Positions 17,884-27,935 are shown, numbered from the stretch's first letter. The stretch: 64,000 bases of DNA from Mesorhizobium sp. LHD-90 (GCF_030929505.1 NZ_JAVFVV010000006.1:124001-188000), one strand, 5' to 3'. Notes: generated from the letters alone by a model not told the origin. Numbers and translations: made by a program.

Positions 17884-18519
17884 ATGTCGAACGCCGATAG
17901 GGTGCTGTCATTTCTACAATCGATTGCGCCGAAGGCTGCGTCGAATGCAGAAATTGGCCGGCGCACGGGCGTGAGGCCTCACGCGCAGGTATTTCAAATA
18001 ACCCGCAAGTTGGAAGAGCGTGGACTTATCGCAGGGCGTCTCTATGGAAGTGAATGGGAGTATTGGTCGACAAAGCGCAGCCAACCCCAAATCCAGCAAG
18101 GTTCAGCGGCCTTCGCCTCCGATGTTTCTCAAGTCGCAAGCGTTGCCGCAACGGCGGCGCGCGAATTTGAAGCATTCTCCCGCAGCGTTTTTGAGCGGAA
18201 GTTCGCTACGCCGCTCCGGGAGAAACGCTTGGATGGCATCCCCAAGCGTTGGGATTTCGTATCTGACGATTGCGAAATTGTTGGAGATGCCAAGTTCTAC
18301 ACCCTTGTTAATGGGGTCGGCTTCCCACCTGCAAAGATGTCAGTCATCTCCGAGCATGTCTGGCTGCTAAGCAAGGTAGGAGCGCGTCAACGCTTTCTTG
18401 TCTTTGGAAATGAACTGCAGGTGCCAAGGCTATGGCTAGATAAACACGGACATCTTACAGAGGGGATACAGTTTTGGTTCCTGCACCAGAACGGGACGCT
18501 TGATCTTTTGCACGCTTGA
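17884..18519 (+). CDS. winged-helix protein with a possible PD-(D/E)XK nuclease domain
   Basis: A 211-residue protein of unknown function. Residues about 1-62 look like a winged helix-turn-helix (NAEIGRRTGVRPHAQVFQITRKLEERGLI, with wing residues GSEWEYW). The C-terminal part has FERKF, then WDFVSDD (D124) and VGDAKFY (D135, K137), which fits the D..DxK pattern of restriction-like nucleases. Its base composition is visibly less GC-rich than the aap genes and codon use differs, suggesting transfer. It starts 10 bases after aapP and has its own terminator. No methyltransferase is adjacent. Confidence 0.6.
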   Translation: MSNADRVLSFLQSIAPKAASNAEIGRRTGVRPHAQVFQITRKLEERGLIAGRLYGSEWEYWSTKRSQPQIQQGSAAFASDVSQVASVAATAAREFEAFSRSVFERKFATPLREKRLDGIPKRWDFVSDDCEIVGDAKFYTLVNGVGFPPAKMSVISEHVWLLSKVGARQRFLVFGNELQVPRLWLDKHGHLTEGIQFWFLHQNGTLDLLHA

Positions 18520-18574
18520 ATCTGACTCGGCGACTTGATTCGGCGTCTGGAGCAAAGCCTCGTTATCCTGCCTT

Positions 18575-18605
18575 GAGCCCGGCGCAATCGCCGGGCTCTT
18601 CTTTT
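18575..18605 (+). terminator. rho-independent terminator
   Basis: GAGCCCGGCG pairs perfectly with CGCCGGGCTC over a CAAT loop, followed by TTCTTTT. It ends the transcript of the preceding wHTH gene. Confidence 0.92.
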
Positions 18606-18654
18606 GCAGGGTGGCCGAATCGCCGGATATTCGCAGGCCGGAATCGAGAGCGCA

Positions 18655-19323
18655 ATGAAGTTGCTATTCCGCGCCTTGGGAATGATCGTCGGCCTGTTCG
18701 TGCTCGCTGTGGCGCTGGGTGCGCTGGTGCCGAGGCCGCTGATCGCTCCGGCCGTCGGGGACGAGCCAGAATTGCGGAAGATCCTCGTACTTTCCAATCC
18801 GATCCACACCGACATCGCCGTACCGGCCGACGATGATGTCCGGCGGATGTTCGGCTTCCTGCGGGAGGACGGCATGCCGCTCGACATGCCGGAGGCAGAA
18901 TATCTGGTGTTCGGCCGCGGCAGCCGCGAATTCTACATCGCCACGCCGACATGGGACCAGTTGAAGCCGATGCCGCTGCTGAAGGGACTGACGCTCGACC
19001 GCGCCGCCATGCACATCAATGTCGCCGGACCGATCCCCGAAACCCATCCGGATGTCACGGCCCTCACGGTTTCCGATCGTGAATACAATGCGTTGCTGGC
19101 GTTCATTCGCGACAGTTTTCAGGACGACGAAGAGGGACCGCTGATCATTCCCGGCGCCGCCTACGGCCCATTCGACAGGTTTTACGAGGCCGATGGGCAT
19201 TTTACAGCGCTGCTCGGGTGCAACACCTGGACGGCGCGGGCCTTGCGGGAGGCCGGGATCACCACCGGCCTGTGGAATCCGCTGCCGCTGACGCTGCGCT
19301 GGTCGCTTGAGCTATACAATTGA
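18655..19323 (+). CDS. DUF2459 / TIGR02117 family protein
   Basis: A 222-residue exported or membrane-anchored protein. The N-terminus is a hydrophobic signal/anchor (LLFRALGMIVGLFVLAVALGALV). The rest has the family features: the segment IHTDIAVP, FGRGSREFYIATPTWDQLK, and LLGCNTWTARALREAG near the C-terminus with a conserved Cys-Asn. This family is sometimes labelled urease-associated; its function is unknown. The ATG at 18655 is chosen for the signal sequence. Confidence 0.82.
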   Translation: MKLLFRALGMIVGLFVLAVALGALVPRPLIAPAVGDEPELRKILVLSNPIHTDIAVPADDDVRRMFGFLREDGMPLDMPEAEYLVFGRGSREFYIATPTWDQLKPMPLLKGLTLDRAAMHINVAGPIPETHPDVTALTVSDREYNALLAFIRDSFQDDEEGPLIIPGAAYGPFDRFYEADGHFTALLGCNTWTARALREAGITTGLWNPLPLTLRWSLELYN

Positions 19324-19416
19324 ACGTGATTGCGGCTGACGGCGGAAGGCGTCGCGCCCGGCGACGTGGCAATGCGCTGGCCTCGCTCTCTCCCGAACCG
19401 AATCGCAGTGTCGCCG

Positions 19417-19995
19417 TTACGAAGCGCGCTGGCGCGGAATGGCAGTGTAGACCCGCGAGATGAAGCCGTGGAACTCCGAAATGTAGTTGCGCAGGAATTC
19501 CCGCGTGGCCTCGTTGCTCACCTCGCCGTCGTCCGAGATGAGGTTGGGCGTGAACTGGATATAGGCCTCGATCGCATTCATCTGCGGCGAATTGCAGAAG
19601 CTCAGAACGCCGCGCAGGCTCTGCTGGGCGAGGGCGGTGCCGATCGAGCCGGGCGAAGTCCCGATGACGGCCGACGGTTTTCGGGTGAAGGAATTCGTAC
19701 CATAGGGGCGGCTCGCCCAGTCGATGGCGTTCTTCAGCCCTCCCGGTATGGAGCGGTTGTATTCCGGGGTGACGAACAGCACGGCATCGACGGCCGCGAG
19801 CGCGTCCTTGAAGGCGCGCGCGGCCGGCGGGAAGTCGGCGTCGTAATCGTAGCTGTAGAGTGGCAGGTCGGCGAAGCCGATCTCGCTCATCTCCAGCTCT
19901 TTCGGCGCGAGCCTGACCAGCGCTTTGGCCAGCTTCCTGTTGATGGAATTCTTCGCAAGGCTGCCGATCATGTAGCCGACTTTGAAGCTTTGCAT
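19417..19995 (-). CDS. NADPH-dependent FMN reductase
   Basis: Flavodoxin-like reductase of 192 residues. It has the N-terminal phosphate-binding loop GSLAKNSINRKLAKAL, the flavin-contact motif FVTPEYNRSIPGGLKNAIDW and the second loop IGTSPGSIGTALAQ. Probably reduces FMN, quinones or azo compounds. The ATG at 19995 follows GGAGGACC; a longer open frame extends upstream but has no support. Confidence 0.88.
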   Translation of the reverse strand: MQSFKVGYMIGSLAKNSINRKLAKALVRLAPKELEMSEIGFADLPLYSYDYDADFPPAARAFKDALAAVDAVLFVTPEYNRSIPGGLKNAIDWASRPYGTNSFTRKPSAVIGTSPGSIGTALAQQSLRGVLSFCNSPQMNAIEAYIQFTPNLISDDGEVSNEATREFLRNYISEFHGFISRVYTAIPRQRAS

Positions 19996-20147
19996 GGCGG
20001 TCCTCCATGTGGACGGCGGTAATCGATCGCTTCCACTCGAAGCTACTCTTCGGAGACGCTGGTGGCAATTCGCCGACGGGTCGAAACGGCGGGATCGGGT
20101 TAACTCAGCGAGTTGTTGAGGATATCGCCGTGCGAAATCGACCGGCT

Positions 20148-21374
20148 CTACGGCGCGGGCGGCTTCCATCCATAAAGCCAGTCGAAATCGGCCATTAACC
20201 GGTCGGCCGGACGCATGCGAAGGACGAGATCGCGCGCAGCCGCGACCGGCCCGGCCGCGTGCCAGACGAAGTGGTTGAATGCGCCGCGCCCGGCGACGCG
20301 ACGGATGCGGGGTTGGCGGGCCGCTTCCCAGTCGGCAAGCGCCTCGGCGAGCCTGTCCGGCCGCGCCGCGACGAAGGCGGCAAGCGTGTCGGCATCCTCG
20401 ATCGCCATGGCCGCCCCCTGCGCCGCGAATGGCGTCATCGCATGCGCCGCGTCGCCGATCAGCGCCAGGCCATGGGGGTTGATCCAGGGATGGTTGGCGC
20501 CGGCGGTATGGATCGGCCAGGCCGTCCACGCCGCGCCGCCGTCGGCGACCGCGGCGAGGGGGCCTGCGGTGTGCTTCAACGCGCGGCGCAACGGCTCCGG
20601 GTCGGTGCTGGCGGACCAGTCCTCGGGCAGGGTCTTGCCGGGCGTGAAGGCCACCAGATTGACCTCGGCGCCGGCCCGCACCGGATAGGCGACGAGGTGG
20701 AAGCCCGGATGCAGGAAGGCGTTGACCGAGTGGCCTAACGAGAGGCCTGCGGCCAGGGGGTGTTCAGCCGCCAGTGTACGGCGCCAGGCAACATGGCCGG
20801 CAAAGTGGCTGTCGCCACCCCTCCGGTACAATGCGCGGCGCAGCCCGGACCACACGCCGTCAGCGCCGACGACCAGCCGGCCCGGCACGGTCCGCGCGCC
20901 GCTTCCGGGCATGGCGTTTCCGGTTTGAACGGAAACCGCGACGCCATCCGCGCCGGCCGTCATGCCGAGCACCGTCGCGCCGGTCTCGACGCGGATCGTC
21001 TCCTGGCGCGAGACCACCTCCAGCAGCGCCTTCTGCAGGTCGGCGCGGTGGACGACCAGATAGGACGCGCCCCAGCGGGCCTCGGCCTGCTGGCCAAGCG
21101 GCACGCGGGCCAGCTCCCGCAGATCCCTGGCGCGGCGCAGCACGATGGCGGGCGGGTGGACGGCGACGGTTTCGAGGTCGCCGAGCACGCCAAGCCGGTC
21201 GAGGATGCGGGTGGCGTTGGGGGAAAGCTGCAGCCCGGCGCCGATCTCGCGCAGTTCGGGGGATCGCTCGAAAAGCTGGACGTCGAATCCGCGCGCACAA
21301 AAGGCGAGCGCGGCGGTCAGGCCGGCGATGCCGGCGCCGGCAATGAGGATGTCGGACGGGCGGTCGACGGGCAT
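20148..21374 (-). CDS. FAD-dependent monooxygenase (salicylate hydroxylase-like)
   Basis: Aromatic-ring hydroxylase-type flavoprotein of 408 residues. It shows the N-terminal dinucleotide motif ILIAGAGIAGLTAALAF, the DG motif LVVGADGVWSGLRRAL, and the FAD ribityl motif LALIGDAAHAMTPFAAQGAA followed by IEDADTLA. The substrate cannot be read from sequence. It is adjacent to, and on the same strand as, the NDUFS6-like zinc protein and the FMN reductase. Confidence 0.87.
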   Translation of the reverse strand: MPVDRPSDILIAGAGIAGLTAALAFCARGFDVQLFERSPELREIGAGLQLSPNATRILDRLGVLGDLETVAVHPPAIVLRRARDLRELARVPLGQQAEARWGASYLVVHRADLQKALLEVVSRQETIRVETGATVLGMTAGADGVAVSVQTGNAMPGSGARTVPGRLVVGADGVWSGLRRALYRRGGDSHFAGHVAWRRTLAAEHPLAAGLSLGHSVNAFLHPGFHLVAYPVRAGAEVNLVAFTPGKTLPEDWSASTDPEPLRRALKHTAGPLAAVADGGAAWTAWPIHTAGANHPWINPHGLALIGDAAHAMTPFAAQGAAMAIEDADTLAAFVAARPDRLAEALADWEAARQPRIRRVAGRGAFNHFVWHAAGPVAAARDLVLRMRPADRLMADFDWLYGWKPPAP

Positions 21375-21396
21375 TCAGGCCCTTGCGGGGCCTTGG

Positions 21397-21645
21397 TCAG
21401 GCCGCCGAGCGGTGGTGGTAAAAGCAGCCGTCGGGGCGCGTCTCGGTCGCCTTCAGCGCAGGATTGTAGCGGAAAAGCGTCGAGCAGTAGGGGCAGACCT
21501 TTTCGTCGTCGGCGCCCATGTCGAGGAAGACATGCGGATGGTCGAAGGGCGGGTTGGCGCCCACGCACATGAATTCCTTCACGCCGATCTCGATCGAGGC
21601 ATGACCGGCATCGTTCTGAAAATGGGGAATTGCGCCGCCGGCCAT
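21397..21645 (-). CDS. zinc-finger protein, NDUFS6-like complex I accessory subunit
   Basis: An 82-residue zf-CHCC protein. The metal-binding pattern is C-VGANPPFDHPHVFLDMG-...-CPYC, the Cys-His-Cys-Cys arrangement of mitochondrial NDUFS6 and its alphaproteobacterial homologues. Full length. Starts at ATG 21645 after GGAGACGACAAAG. It could also be annotated only as a zinc-finger domain protein. Confidence 0.88.
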   Translation of the reverse strand: MAGGAIPHFQNDAGHASIEIGVKEFMCVGANPPFDHPHVFLDMGADDEKVCPYCSTLFRYNPALKATETRPDGCFYHHRSAA

Positions 21646-21720
21646 CTTTGTCGTCTCCTGATCGTTTGCTGCCTCTTAGCAGGGGGACGGGGTTTCGCCA
21701 ACAGCGTGGGCAGGGAAGTG

Positions 21721-21755
21721 AAACGGGTGGAGACGTAGCGTGTCTCCACCCGTTT
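21721..21755. terminator. hairpin terminator after the RTX gene
   Basis: A perfect 14-bp stem (AAACGGGTGGAGAC with its complement) and a 7-base loop; T runs flank it on both strands. It lies just past the RTX gene stop at 21765. Confidence 0.8.
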
Positions 21756-21764
21756 TATCCCGAT

Positions 21765-24596
21765 CTAGGCGACCGAGAAATCCGCGTTGGTCAACGCGAG
21801 TCCCAGGGTGATGGTGGCAAAGACCACGCCTGCCGTCGCCCCGGTGCCATCGGCGTCGTAAAACACCTCGCCTGTGTCGGTCCGGTAGATGATGCGGTCG
21901 CTGGCGTCGTGCGCTAGTCCGGTTGTATTGGACCAGAAGGCGCTTGATGCAAGTGTTCCCGTCGACAGCGCGGTGAAAACCGCGTCCGACAACAGGAAAC
22001 GGTCGTCGGCGACGTTGAAGTCGACGATGTGGTCAACATTATTCACACCAGGCGCGGTGGCGAAGACGAAAGTGTCCGCGCCGGCCAAGCCGCGCAACGT
22101 GTCATTGCCGCCCTTGCCCTCCAACCGGTTGTCGCCGTAGTTGCCGAGAATCTCCTGGGCGATCTCGTTGCCAGTAAGTCTTATGGCCGTCGTGCCGGTT
22201 GAACCGTTGGTGGTCATGAGTTCGATATGGACGCCAGCGCCGAGCGTATAGTCGACTGCGGCAGTCACCCGGTCGGCGGCACCTTGCGTCGCCCCTTCGA
22301 TGATGATGTCGGCGGAATTGAAGACGCGGTAGGTGTCATCTCCTCCGAGGCCGCTCATTGTATCGGCCGCTCCGGTGCCTCCATCATGCAGGATATTTGC
22401 ACCTGCATTGCCGGTAATTTCTTGCGCGAGCGCGTTACCGGTCAAATCGATCGACGCCGTTCCCGCCACCGAGGTGGTCCGCATCTCCTCGATGTAAACC
22501 CCGCTGCCCAGTACATAGTCGACCGCAACGCTTACTTTGTCGAGGGTTCCCTGCAATGAGCCTTCGACGATGACCGTGTCGGAACTGTAAACGGAATAGA
22601 GATCGTCCCCTCCAAGGCCTTTCAACACATCGCCGGCGCCGCCGCCGTCCCTCAGAACATTCGTGCCGGCGTTGCCGTAGATTTCCTGCGCGAAAGTGTT
22701 GCCGTAGAGATCGATCGCTACCGTCGCTGTCGAGCTGTTGGTGGTCAGCAGTTCGACCTCGGCACCGGCCGTGAGCGTATAGCTGACGCTCGCAGTGACC
22801 CGATCCGCCGTGCCTTCTCCGGCCGCCTCGATGATGGTGGCGACGGTAGTGGCATGGACGCGATAGAGGTCGTCGCCAACACCGCCCTTCAGAACGTCCG
22901 CGCCGCCACCGCCAATGAGCGTGTCATTGCCGCCGCCGCCTTCAAGCTGGTTATCGCCACTCGATCCGGTAATCGCATCGTTGCCGTCGCCACCCACAAC
23001 ATTTTCGATGTTGACGATCGTATCCGCGTCAATATCCAGACCGCTCGCCGTGCCGCTCGCAAGATCGACGGAAATGGAGTTTGTCGCCGACAGGAAGAGA
23101 ATCGTGTCGACATCCGCGCCACCGTCATAGGCGTCGAAACCCTTGCCGGAGGCCGCGATAATCCTGTCGTCCCCGCCGCCCATCGCGACGGTGTCGTTTC
23201 CTTCACCAGGATGGGTTTCTTCATCCGCATTGGTCCCAACAATGGTATCGTCGAGAGGTGTGGCCGGAAGCCGCTTCAAATCAGGCGGCACGTTGGGGTC
23301 GAGCCGTGGCGTGATGTCGATGTATTCACCATGGTTGTTGATGGCTTTGACAACTGCGGTTGTGTTCGGATTTGGGTCGGGATAACCATAGCCTTCATCG
23401 TCGATTTCAACTGTGTTACTCTCAATGTCGCTGAGGATTATCCCAAGGTCGCCCGCTTCGAAATCGGAAATAATTAGTGTACGGGGGGCCTGCATTCCCT
23501 GTATCTCGATAGAGACAATTAAGTCTTTACTTGAAATTTCGTAAAAATCTTCAACTTCGTATGATAATAACAGATGATTATCATCGATTGAATCAAAAAA
23601 TTTAAAAGTTATTTCGAAATAGGCTTCAAAGTGATAACTATATGGTGGATAAGGCGGAGAAGGCGCGTTTTCACTACGACTGGATTGCGAATATTGATCA
23701 AAATAGCGATCGATAGGTTCAAATACCGGGCCATCCTGTCCAACATTGTGGATCAGGCGGCGTGTCTGGTTTGTATACACCCAATAGTCATCTGCTGTTC
23801 TTTCGAAATCTTGGAGCAATCCCCCAAGAATAGGAATAAGAAAGTTTTCCGCATCATTGATGCCTTGACCAAAGACATAGTCGGGGTCACTGAAGGATAC
23901 AGTTGTGTCAATGAGAGACGCTTGGAAACCAACGCGATCGCCGACGTCGGCATCCATAATAATGTCGATGCCTTGGCCGACGGCGAAAATATCGTTGTCG
24001 CCGTCACTCATCGATGTGTTGATGGCATCTCCTCTATGTGGATTTTCATCGCGGTTGCCGTCAAAAATTACGTTAACTCCGGCTCCACCGATAATTACAT
24101 CTTTGCCGGTGCCGCCAACTAAATAATCGTCCCCCTCACCGCCCTCGATCCTGTCATTGCCTGCGCCGCCATAGACAAAATCGTTGCCGGCTCCAGCTTT
24201 AAGCGTCTCGTTTCCGTCGTATCCTAATATCAAATCGTCTGTCGGGCGGTTTCCTATCTTAGATCCTACTCGGTCGATGGTGAGATCAGACGCTACGAGA
24301 ACTGTACTCTGTAGAACACAATCAATTGGTCCGTCGAACGTATATTGTGTATAAAGACGCTCGGGTATCGTCTCATTTGAGCGGATCATATTGTCGTAGT
24401 GGGCGCGGCCATTCTCGCCAAAAGGGGCGGAGGCCATGATTTCACTGGTGAACCGAACCGTATCTCCAATGGGATCAAAATTGGGGTCCGCCAAGAAGCT
24501 AATATAAGTCTCGCGAGGCATGCCTGGATAAGTTGGATCATCATAATCGAGCGAGGCGTGGACAAGTTCATGTGTAAGCAAATGCGCCATGCTCAT
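21765..24596 (-). CDS. RTX-repeat protein with N-terminal HExxH motif (5' end lost)
   Basis: The open part gives 943 residues. The N-terminus has THELVHASLDY, an HExxH metallopeptidase-type motif (residues 9-13 of this frame). Two blocks of glycine/aspartate nonapeptides (about 125-180 and 480-560, such as GAGNDFVYGGAGNDRIEGG) would bind calcium. Three degenerate repeats of about 90 residues follow (GNxxAQEIxGNAG...GGDDxYxV), then a C-terminal RTX end with DTFVF. Such proteins leave the cell by type I secretion; no transporter is nearby. The ATG at 24596 is only the first start after an in-frame TGA; coding similarity clearly continues upstream to 24860. Confidence 0.75.
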   Translation of the reverse strand: MSMAHLLTHELVHASLDYDDPTYPGMPRETYISFLADPNFDPIGDTVRFTSEIMASAPFGENGRAHYDNMIRSNETIPERLYTQYTFDGPIDCVLQSTVLVASDLTIDRVGSKIGNRPTDDLILGYDGNETLKAGAGNDFVYGGAGNDRIEGGEGDDYLVGGTGKDVIIGGAGVNVIFDGNRDENPHRGDAINTSMSDGDNDIFAVGQGIDIIMDADVGDRVGFQASLIDTTVSFSDPDYVFGQGINDAENFLIPILGGLLQDFERTADDYWVYTNQTRRLIHNVGQDGPVFEPIDRYFDQYSQSSRSENAPSPPYPPYSYHFEAYFEITFKFFDSIDDNHLLLSYEVEDFYEISSKDLIVSIEIQGMQAPRTLIISDFEAGDLGIILSDIESNTVEIDDEGYGYPDPNPNTTAVVKAINNHGEYIDITPRLDPNVPPDLKRLPATPLDDTIVGTNADEETHPGEGNDTVAMGGGDDRIIAASGKGFDAYDGGADVDTILFLSATNSISVDLASGTASGLDIDADTIVNIENVVGGDGNDAITGSSGDNQLEGGGGNDTLIGGGGADVLKGGVGDDLYRVHATTVATIIEAAGEGTADRVTASVSYTLTAGAEVELLTTNSSTATVAIDLYGNTFAQEIYGNAGTNVLRDGGGAGDVLKGLGGDDLYSVYSSDTVIVEGSLQGTLDKVSVAVDYVLGSGVYIEEMRTTSVAGTASIDLTGNALAQEITGNAGANILHDGGTGAADTMSGLGGDDTYRVFNSADIIIEGATQGAADRVTAAVDYTLGAGVHIELMTTNGSTGTTAIRLTGNEIAQEILGNYGDNRLEGKGGNDTLRGLAGADTFVFATAPGVNNVDHIVDFNVADDRFLLSDAVFTALSTGTLASSAFWSNTTGLAHDASDRIIYRTDTGEVFYDADGTGATAGVVFATITLGLALTNADFSVA

Positions 24597-24860
24597 GGCT
24601 TGGACATTTCCTGAAAAATCTATATATTTTAAAGAGCTCCAATCAGCAGGGTTAAGGAAAATAGTATTGGTGGCACTATTCCAGCCGCTATCACCAGAAG
24701 TATGTTCTATCGTAATATTCTTGATAGACCCTTTGGATACGTCAAATAAGTCGTTCGCTGCAGTGATACTTTGTAGGGTCTGTATTATTCAATGAATTTG
24801 AGAATTGTATGAAGATAGAGATGAATTTACCGTGATATTCAGTCGACCATATATCGTCAT
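24597..24860 (-). pseudogene. original 5' end of the RTX gene, interrupted by TGA
   Basis: ATG at 24860 follows a strong GGAGGGAA site and opens the same frame as the RTX gene. Codon 24 is TGA (24789-24791). After it the frame is open for 64 codons into the annotated start, with plausible protein sequence (SGDSGWNSATNTIFLNPADW) leading straight to the HELVH motif. A single substitution would restore a protein of about 1,031 residues. Sequencing error is an alternative. Confidence 0.75.
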
Positions 24861-24893
24861 TTTCCCTCCAAAAAGCACTCATTCGCGTTTACT

Positions 24894-25445
24894 CTAAAAT
24901 ACACCATGCAGGTTGAATTTTTGCAATATTTGCTCGTCTTCCGAATCAAAGATGGCGGGCGAGCATTCCGGCACACCGCCTTTCAATGCCAGATCCAACC
25001 GGTATGATGCCGCGTACCCAATATCAGTTTCCTCATCTTTGACGGCGGGTACGGCGTGAATACATGCTTGAAATCGAAGCATTTGACGCCACCTGATGGC
25101 CCATTGTGGCCCGGAGCGATCTTCGACAACGAATAGGCCGTCGCATGTCGTTTCCAGACATGCGATGAGGCGATCAAATCGGTTGGCGATATAGGAGGCA
25201 ATGAACGTTTTGGCATCCTCTCGCCTGCTGACTGCAATTCCCTCGACTATTCGAGCGATATCCAAACGTAGTGATATGCAGTCCGCAATCTGCTCCGGTT
25301 TCAACGTTTCGCAGGGCCGAAGTTTGTCTCCGAATCCAGCGTTCGCGAATAGTCTGGCTGTGTCCGGATGCGGCTCAGCGCCACCAGCCAACGCAGTCGT
25401 TGCGCAGATAAGCAACAAGCTAACGCAAAGGTAGACCAACTGCAT
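24894..25445 (-). CDS. small exported protein, function unknown
   Basis: From ATG 25445 the product has 183 residues and starts with a signal peptide (MQLVYLCVSLLLICATTALA). The mature part contains several cysteines (RPCETLKPEQIADC, CLETTCDGLF) and no family I recognise. In-frame starts also exist at 25484 and 25577, but only 25445 puts the hydrophobic segment at the N-terminus and has GGAAG upstream. It ends 33 bases before the RTX gene's original start, so the two may be co-transcribed. Confidence 0.6.
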   Translation of the reverse strand: MQLVYLCVSLLLICATTALAGGAEPHPDTARLFANAGFGDKLRPCETLKPEQIADCISLRLDIARIVEGIAVSRREDAKTFIASYIANRFDRLIACLETTCDGLFVVEDRSGPQWAIRWRQMLRFQACIHAVPAVKDEETDIGYAASYRLDLALKGGVPECSPAIFDSEDEQILQKFNLHGVF

Positions 25446-25730
25446 CGGCCAACTTCCGGCCGGTGCCAACCCAGGAACTCGCATGGAATTTAGGCTCTCC
25501 CGCGACAGTGCTATCCCTCCACACTCGCCGTAGTTGCAACGACTGTCAAACCGTAAACTGCAGAGAGGGCGCATCACCAGGCATCTTTTTCGTGCATCGA
25601 GAATCGCCTAAGTGACAGTCTATCGACGCCCTATGGAATGGAGGGAGTCCCTGAAATCAAACTGTCACAATCCCCTGTCAGGAGGTAGATTGCCGCGTCA
25701 GGCGCTGGCGACACCGGGGATTTTGCAGCC

Positions 25731-27935
25731 ATGAACGAACTGAGACCCTTGAAGGCGGAGTTCGCGGCGGCGGAGGCCGTTTCGGCCGAGGCTGTCGAGG
25801 GCAATCCGGACCGGTTCGTCAACCGCGAGTTCTCGTGGCTACAGTTCAACCGCCGGGTGCTGGAGGAATCGCAGAACGTCCGCCATCCGCTGCTCGAACG
25901 GGTGCGTTTCCTGTCGATCTCGGCCGCCAATCTCGACGAATTCTTCATGGTGCGCGTCGCCGGGCTCGCCGGCCAGGTGCGCGAGGGGATTGCGCTGCGC
26001 AGCCCCGACGGCCGCACGCCGGAACAGCAGCTCGAACAGTTGCTGCACGAGGTCGGCCGGCTGCAGGAGGACCAGCAGGAGAGTTTCGCCGCGCTGAAGA
26101 CGTTGCTGCAGGCCGAAGGCATCGAGACGGTCACCGCGGATGCCCTCAGCGCCGACGAGCGGGTGTGGCTCGACGACCATTTCGAGCAGCAGATCTTCCC
26201 GGTGATGACGCCGCTGTCGATCGACCCGGCGCATCCGTTCCCGTTCATCCCCAATCTCGGCTTCTCGATCGCGCTGCGCCTGCGCCACCGCAAGGAAGGC
26301 GAGGAGATGAACGCGCTGCTCAGGCTGCCAACCGCGCTGAAGCGCTATATCCGCCTGCCCGACCAGAAGAAGCATGTGCGCTTCATTCCACTGGAGGAGG
26401 CGGTCGGCATCTATATTGGCCGTCTTTTTCCGGGTTACGAGCTCAAGGGCGCCGGCACGTTCCGCTTGATACGCGACAGCGACATCGAGGTGGAGGAAGA
26501 GTCGGAGGATCTCGTCCGCTTCTTCGAAACGGCTCTGAAGCGGCGCCGGCGCGGCTCGGTGATCCGCATCGAGTTCGACGGTCGGATGCCGGCGGAACTG
26601 CGCGACTTCGTCGCCAGTGAACTCGGCGTGTCATCGAGCCGCATCAGCGTCATCGACGGGCCGCTGGCGCTCAGCCAGATTTCCGAGATCGTGGCGGTCG
26701 CCCGCGACGATCTGAAATTCGTGCCCTTCAACCCGCGTTTCCCGGAACGGGTGCGCGACCATCGCGGCGACTGTTTCGCGGCGATCCGCGAGAAGGACAT
26801 CGTCGTCCACCACCCCTACGAATCCTTCGACGTGGTGGTGCAGTTCTTGCGCCAGGCGGCGGCCGACCCGGACGTCGTGGCGATCAAGCAGACGCTCTAC
26901 CGCACCTCCAACGACAGCCCGATCGTGCGCGCGCTGGTCGACGCGGCCGAGGCCGGCAAGTCGGTAACGGCGCTGGTCGAGCTGAAGGCGCGCTTCGACG
27001 AGGAGGCCAACATACGCTGGGCGCGCGACCTGGAGCGGGCGGGCGTGCAGGTGGTGTTCGGCTTCATCGAGTTGAAGACGCACGCAAAAATGTCGCTGGT
27101 GGTGCGCCGCGAGGACGGCAAGCTGCGTAATTACGTACATCTCGGCACCGGCAATTATCACCCGATCACCGCGCGCATCTATACGGACCTGTCGTTCTTC
27201 ACGACCGACCCGCGCATCGCCCGCGACGTCTCGCAGATATTCAACTACATCACCGGCTACGCCGAGCCGGCGGAGGAGATGGCGATCGCCATGTCGCCGC
27301 TGACGCTGCGCAGCCGCATTCTGAAACACATCGCCGACGAGATCGTGCACGCCCGCGAGGGCCGGCCGGCGCGCATCTGGATGAAGATGAACTCGCTGGT
27401 CGACCCGACGGTGATCGACGCGCTCTACGAAGCCAGCCGCAACGGCGTCGAGATCGACCTGGTCATCCGCGGCATTTGCTGTCTCAGGCCGCAGGTGCCT
27501 GGCCTTTCCGACAACATCCGCGTCAAATCGATCGTCGGGCGGTTCCTGGAGCACAGCCGCATCTTCTGTTTCGGCAACGGTCACGGCCTGCCTGACGACG
27601 AGGCCATCGTCTATTTCGGCTCGGCCGACATGATGCCGCGCAACCTCGACCGCCGCGTCGAGACGCTGGTGCCGATCACCAATGCGACGGTGCATGAACA
27701 GGTGCTGGGCCAGATCATGCTCGGCAACATCATGGACAACCAGCAAAGCTTTGAGGTACTGGCTGACGGTACCTCGCGGCGGATCGTGCCGGACGAGGGC
27801 GAAGAACCGTTCAACGCCCAGGAATATTTCATGACCAATCCCAGCCTGTCCGGGCGCGGCGTTGCGCTGAAGAGCAACGCTCCCAAGCAGATCGCGCAGT
27901 TCAAGCGCCGCAAGAAGACCGCCGCCGCGACCTAG
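25731..27935 (+). CDS. ppk: polyphosphate kinase
   Basis: Reversibly polymerises the gamma-phosphate of ATP into polyphosphate. 734 residues, full length for PPK1. Visible marks: [18 protein letters not shown] at the N-terminus, [20 protein letters not shown], the catalytic His region [14 protein letters not shown], the second His motif [10 protein letters not shown], and [14 protein letters not shown]. Followed after 8 bases by ppx, the degrading enzyme, in the usual alphaproteobacterial pair. Confidence 0.96.
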   Translation: MNELRPLKAEFAAAEAVSAEAVEGNPDRFVNREFSWLQFNRRVLEESQNVRHPLLERVRFLSISAANLDEFFMVRVAGLAGQVREGIALRSPDGRTPEQQLEQLLHEVGRLQEDQQESFAALKTLLQAEGIETVTADALSADERVWLDDHFEQQIFPVMTPLSIDPAHPFPFIPNLGFSIALRLRHRKEGEEMNALLRLPTALKRYIRLPDQKKHVRFIPLEEAVGIYIGRLFPGYELKGAGTFRLIRDSDIEVEEESEDLVRFFETALKRRRRGSVIRIEFDGRMPAELRDFVASELGVSSSRISVIDGPLALSQISEIVAVARDDLKFVPFNPRFPERVRDHRGDCFAAIREKDIVVHHPYESFDVVVQFLRQAAADPDVVAIKQTLYRTSNDSPIVRALVDAAEAGKSVTALVELKARFDEEANIRWARDLERAGVQVVFGFIELKTHAKMSLVVRREDGKLRNYVHLGTGNYHPITARIYTDLSFFTTDPRIARDVSQIFNYITGYAEPAEEMAIAMSPLTLRSRILKHIADEIVHAREGRPARIWMKMNSLVDPTVIDALYEASRNGVEIDLVIRGICCLRPQVPGLSDNIRVKSIVGRFLEHSRIFCFGNGHGLPDDEAIVYFGSADMMPRNLDRRVETLVPITNATVHEQVLGQIMLGNIMDNQQSFEVLADGTSRRIVPDEGEEPFNAQEYFMTNPSLSGRGVALKSNAPKQIAQFKRRKKTAAAT

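Noticed and set aside
24789-24791. TGA in the RTX gene as selenocysteine
   Set aside because: RTX proteins are not selenoproteins, the position is not a redox site, and no convincing SECIS hairpin directly follows.
25446-25577. Longer N-terminus for the small exported protein (starts at 25577 or 25484)
   Set aside because: These would place the signal sequence 32-45 residues inside the protein; the start at 25445 is more plausible.
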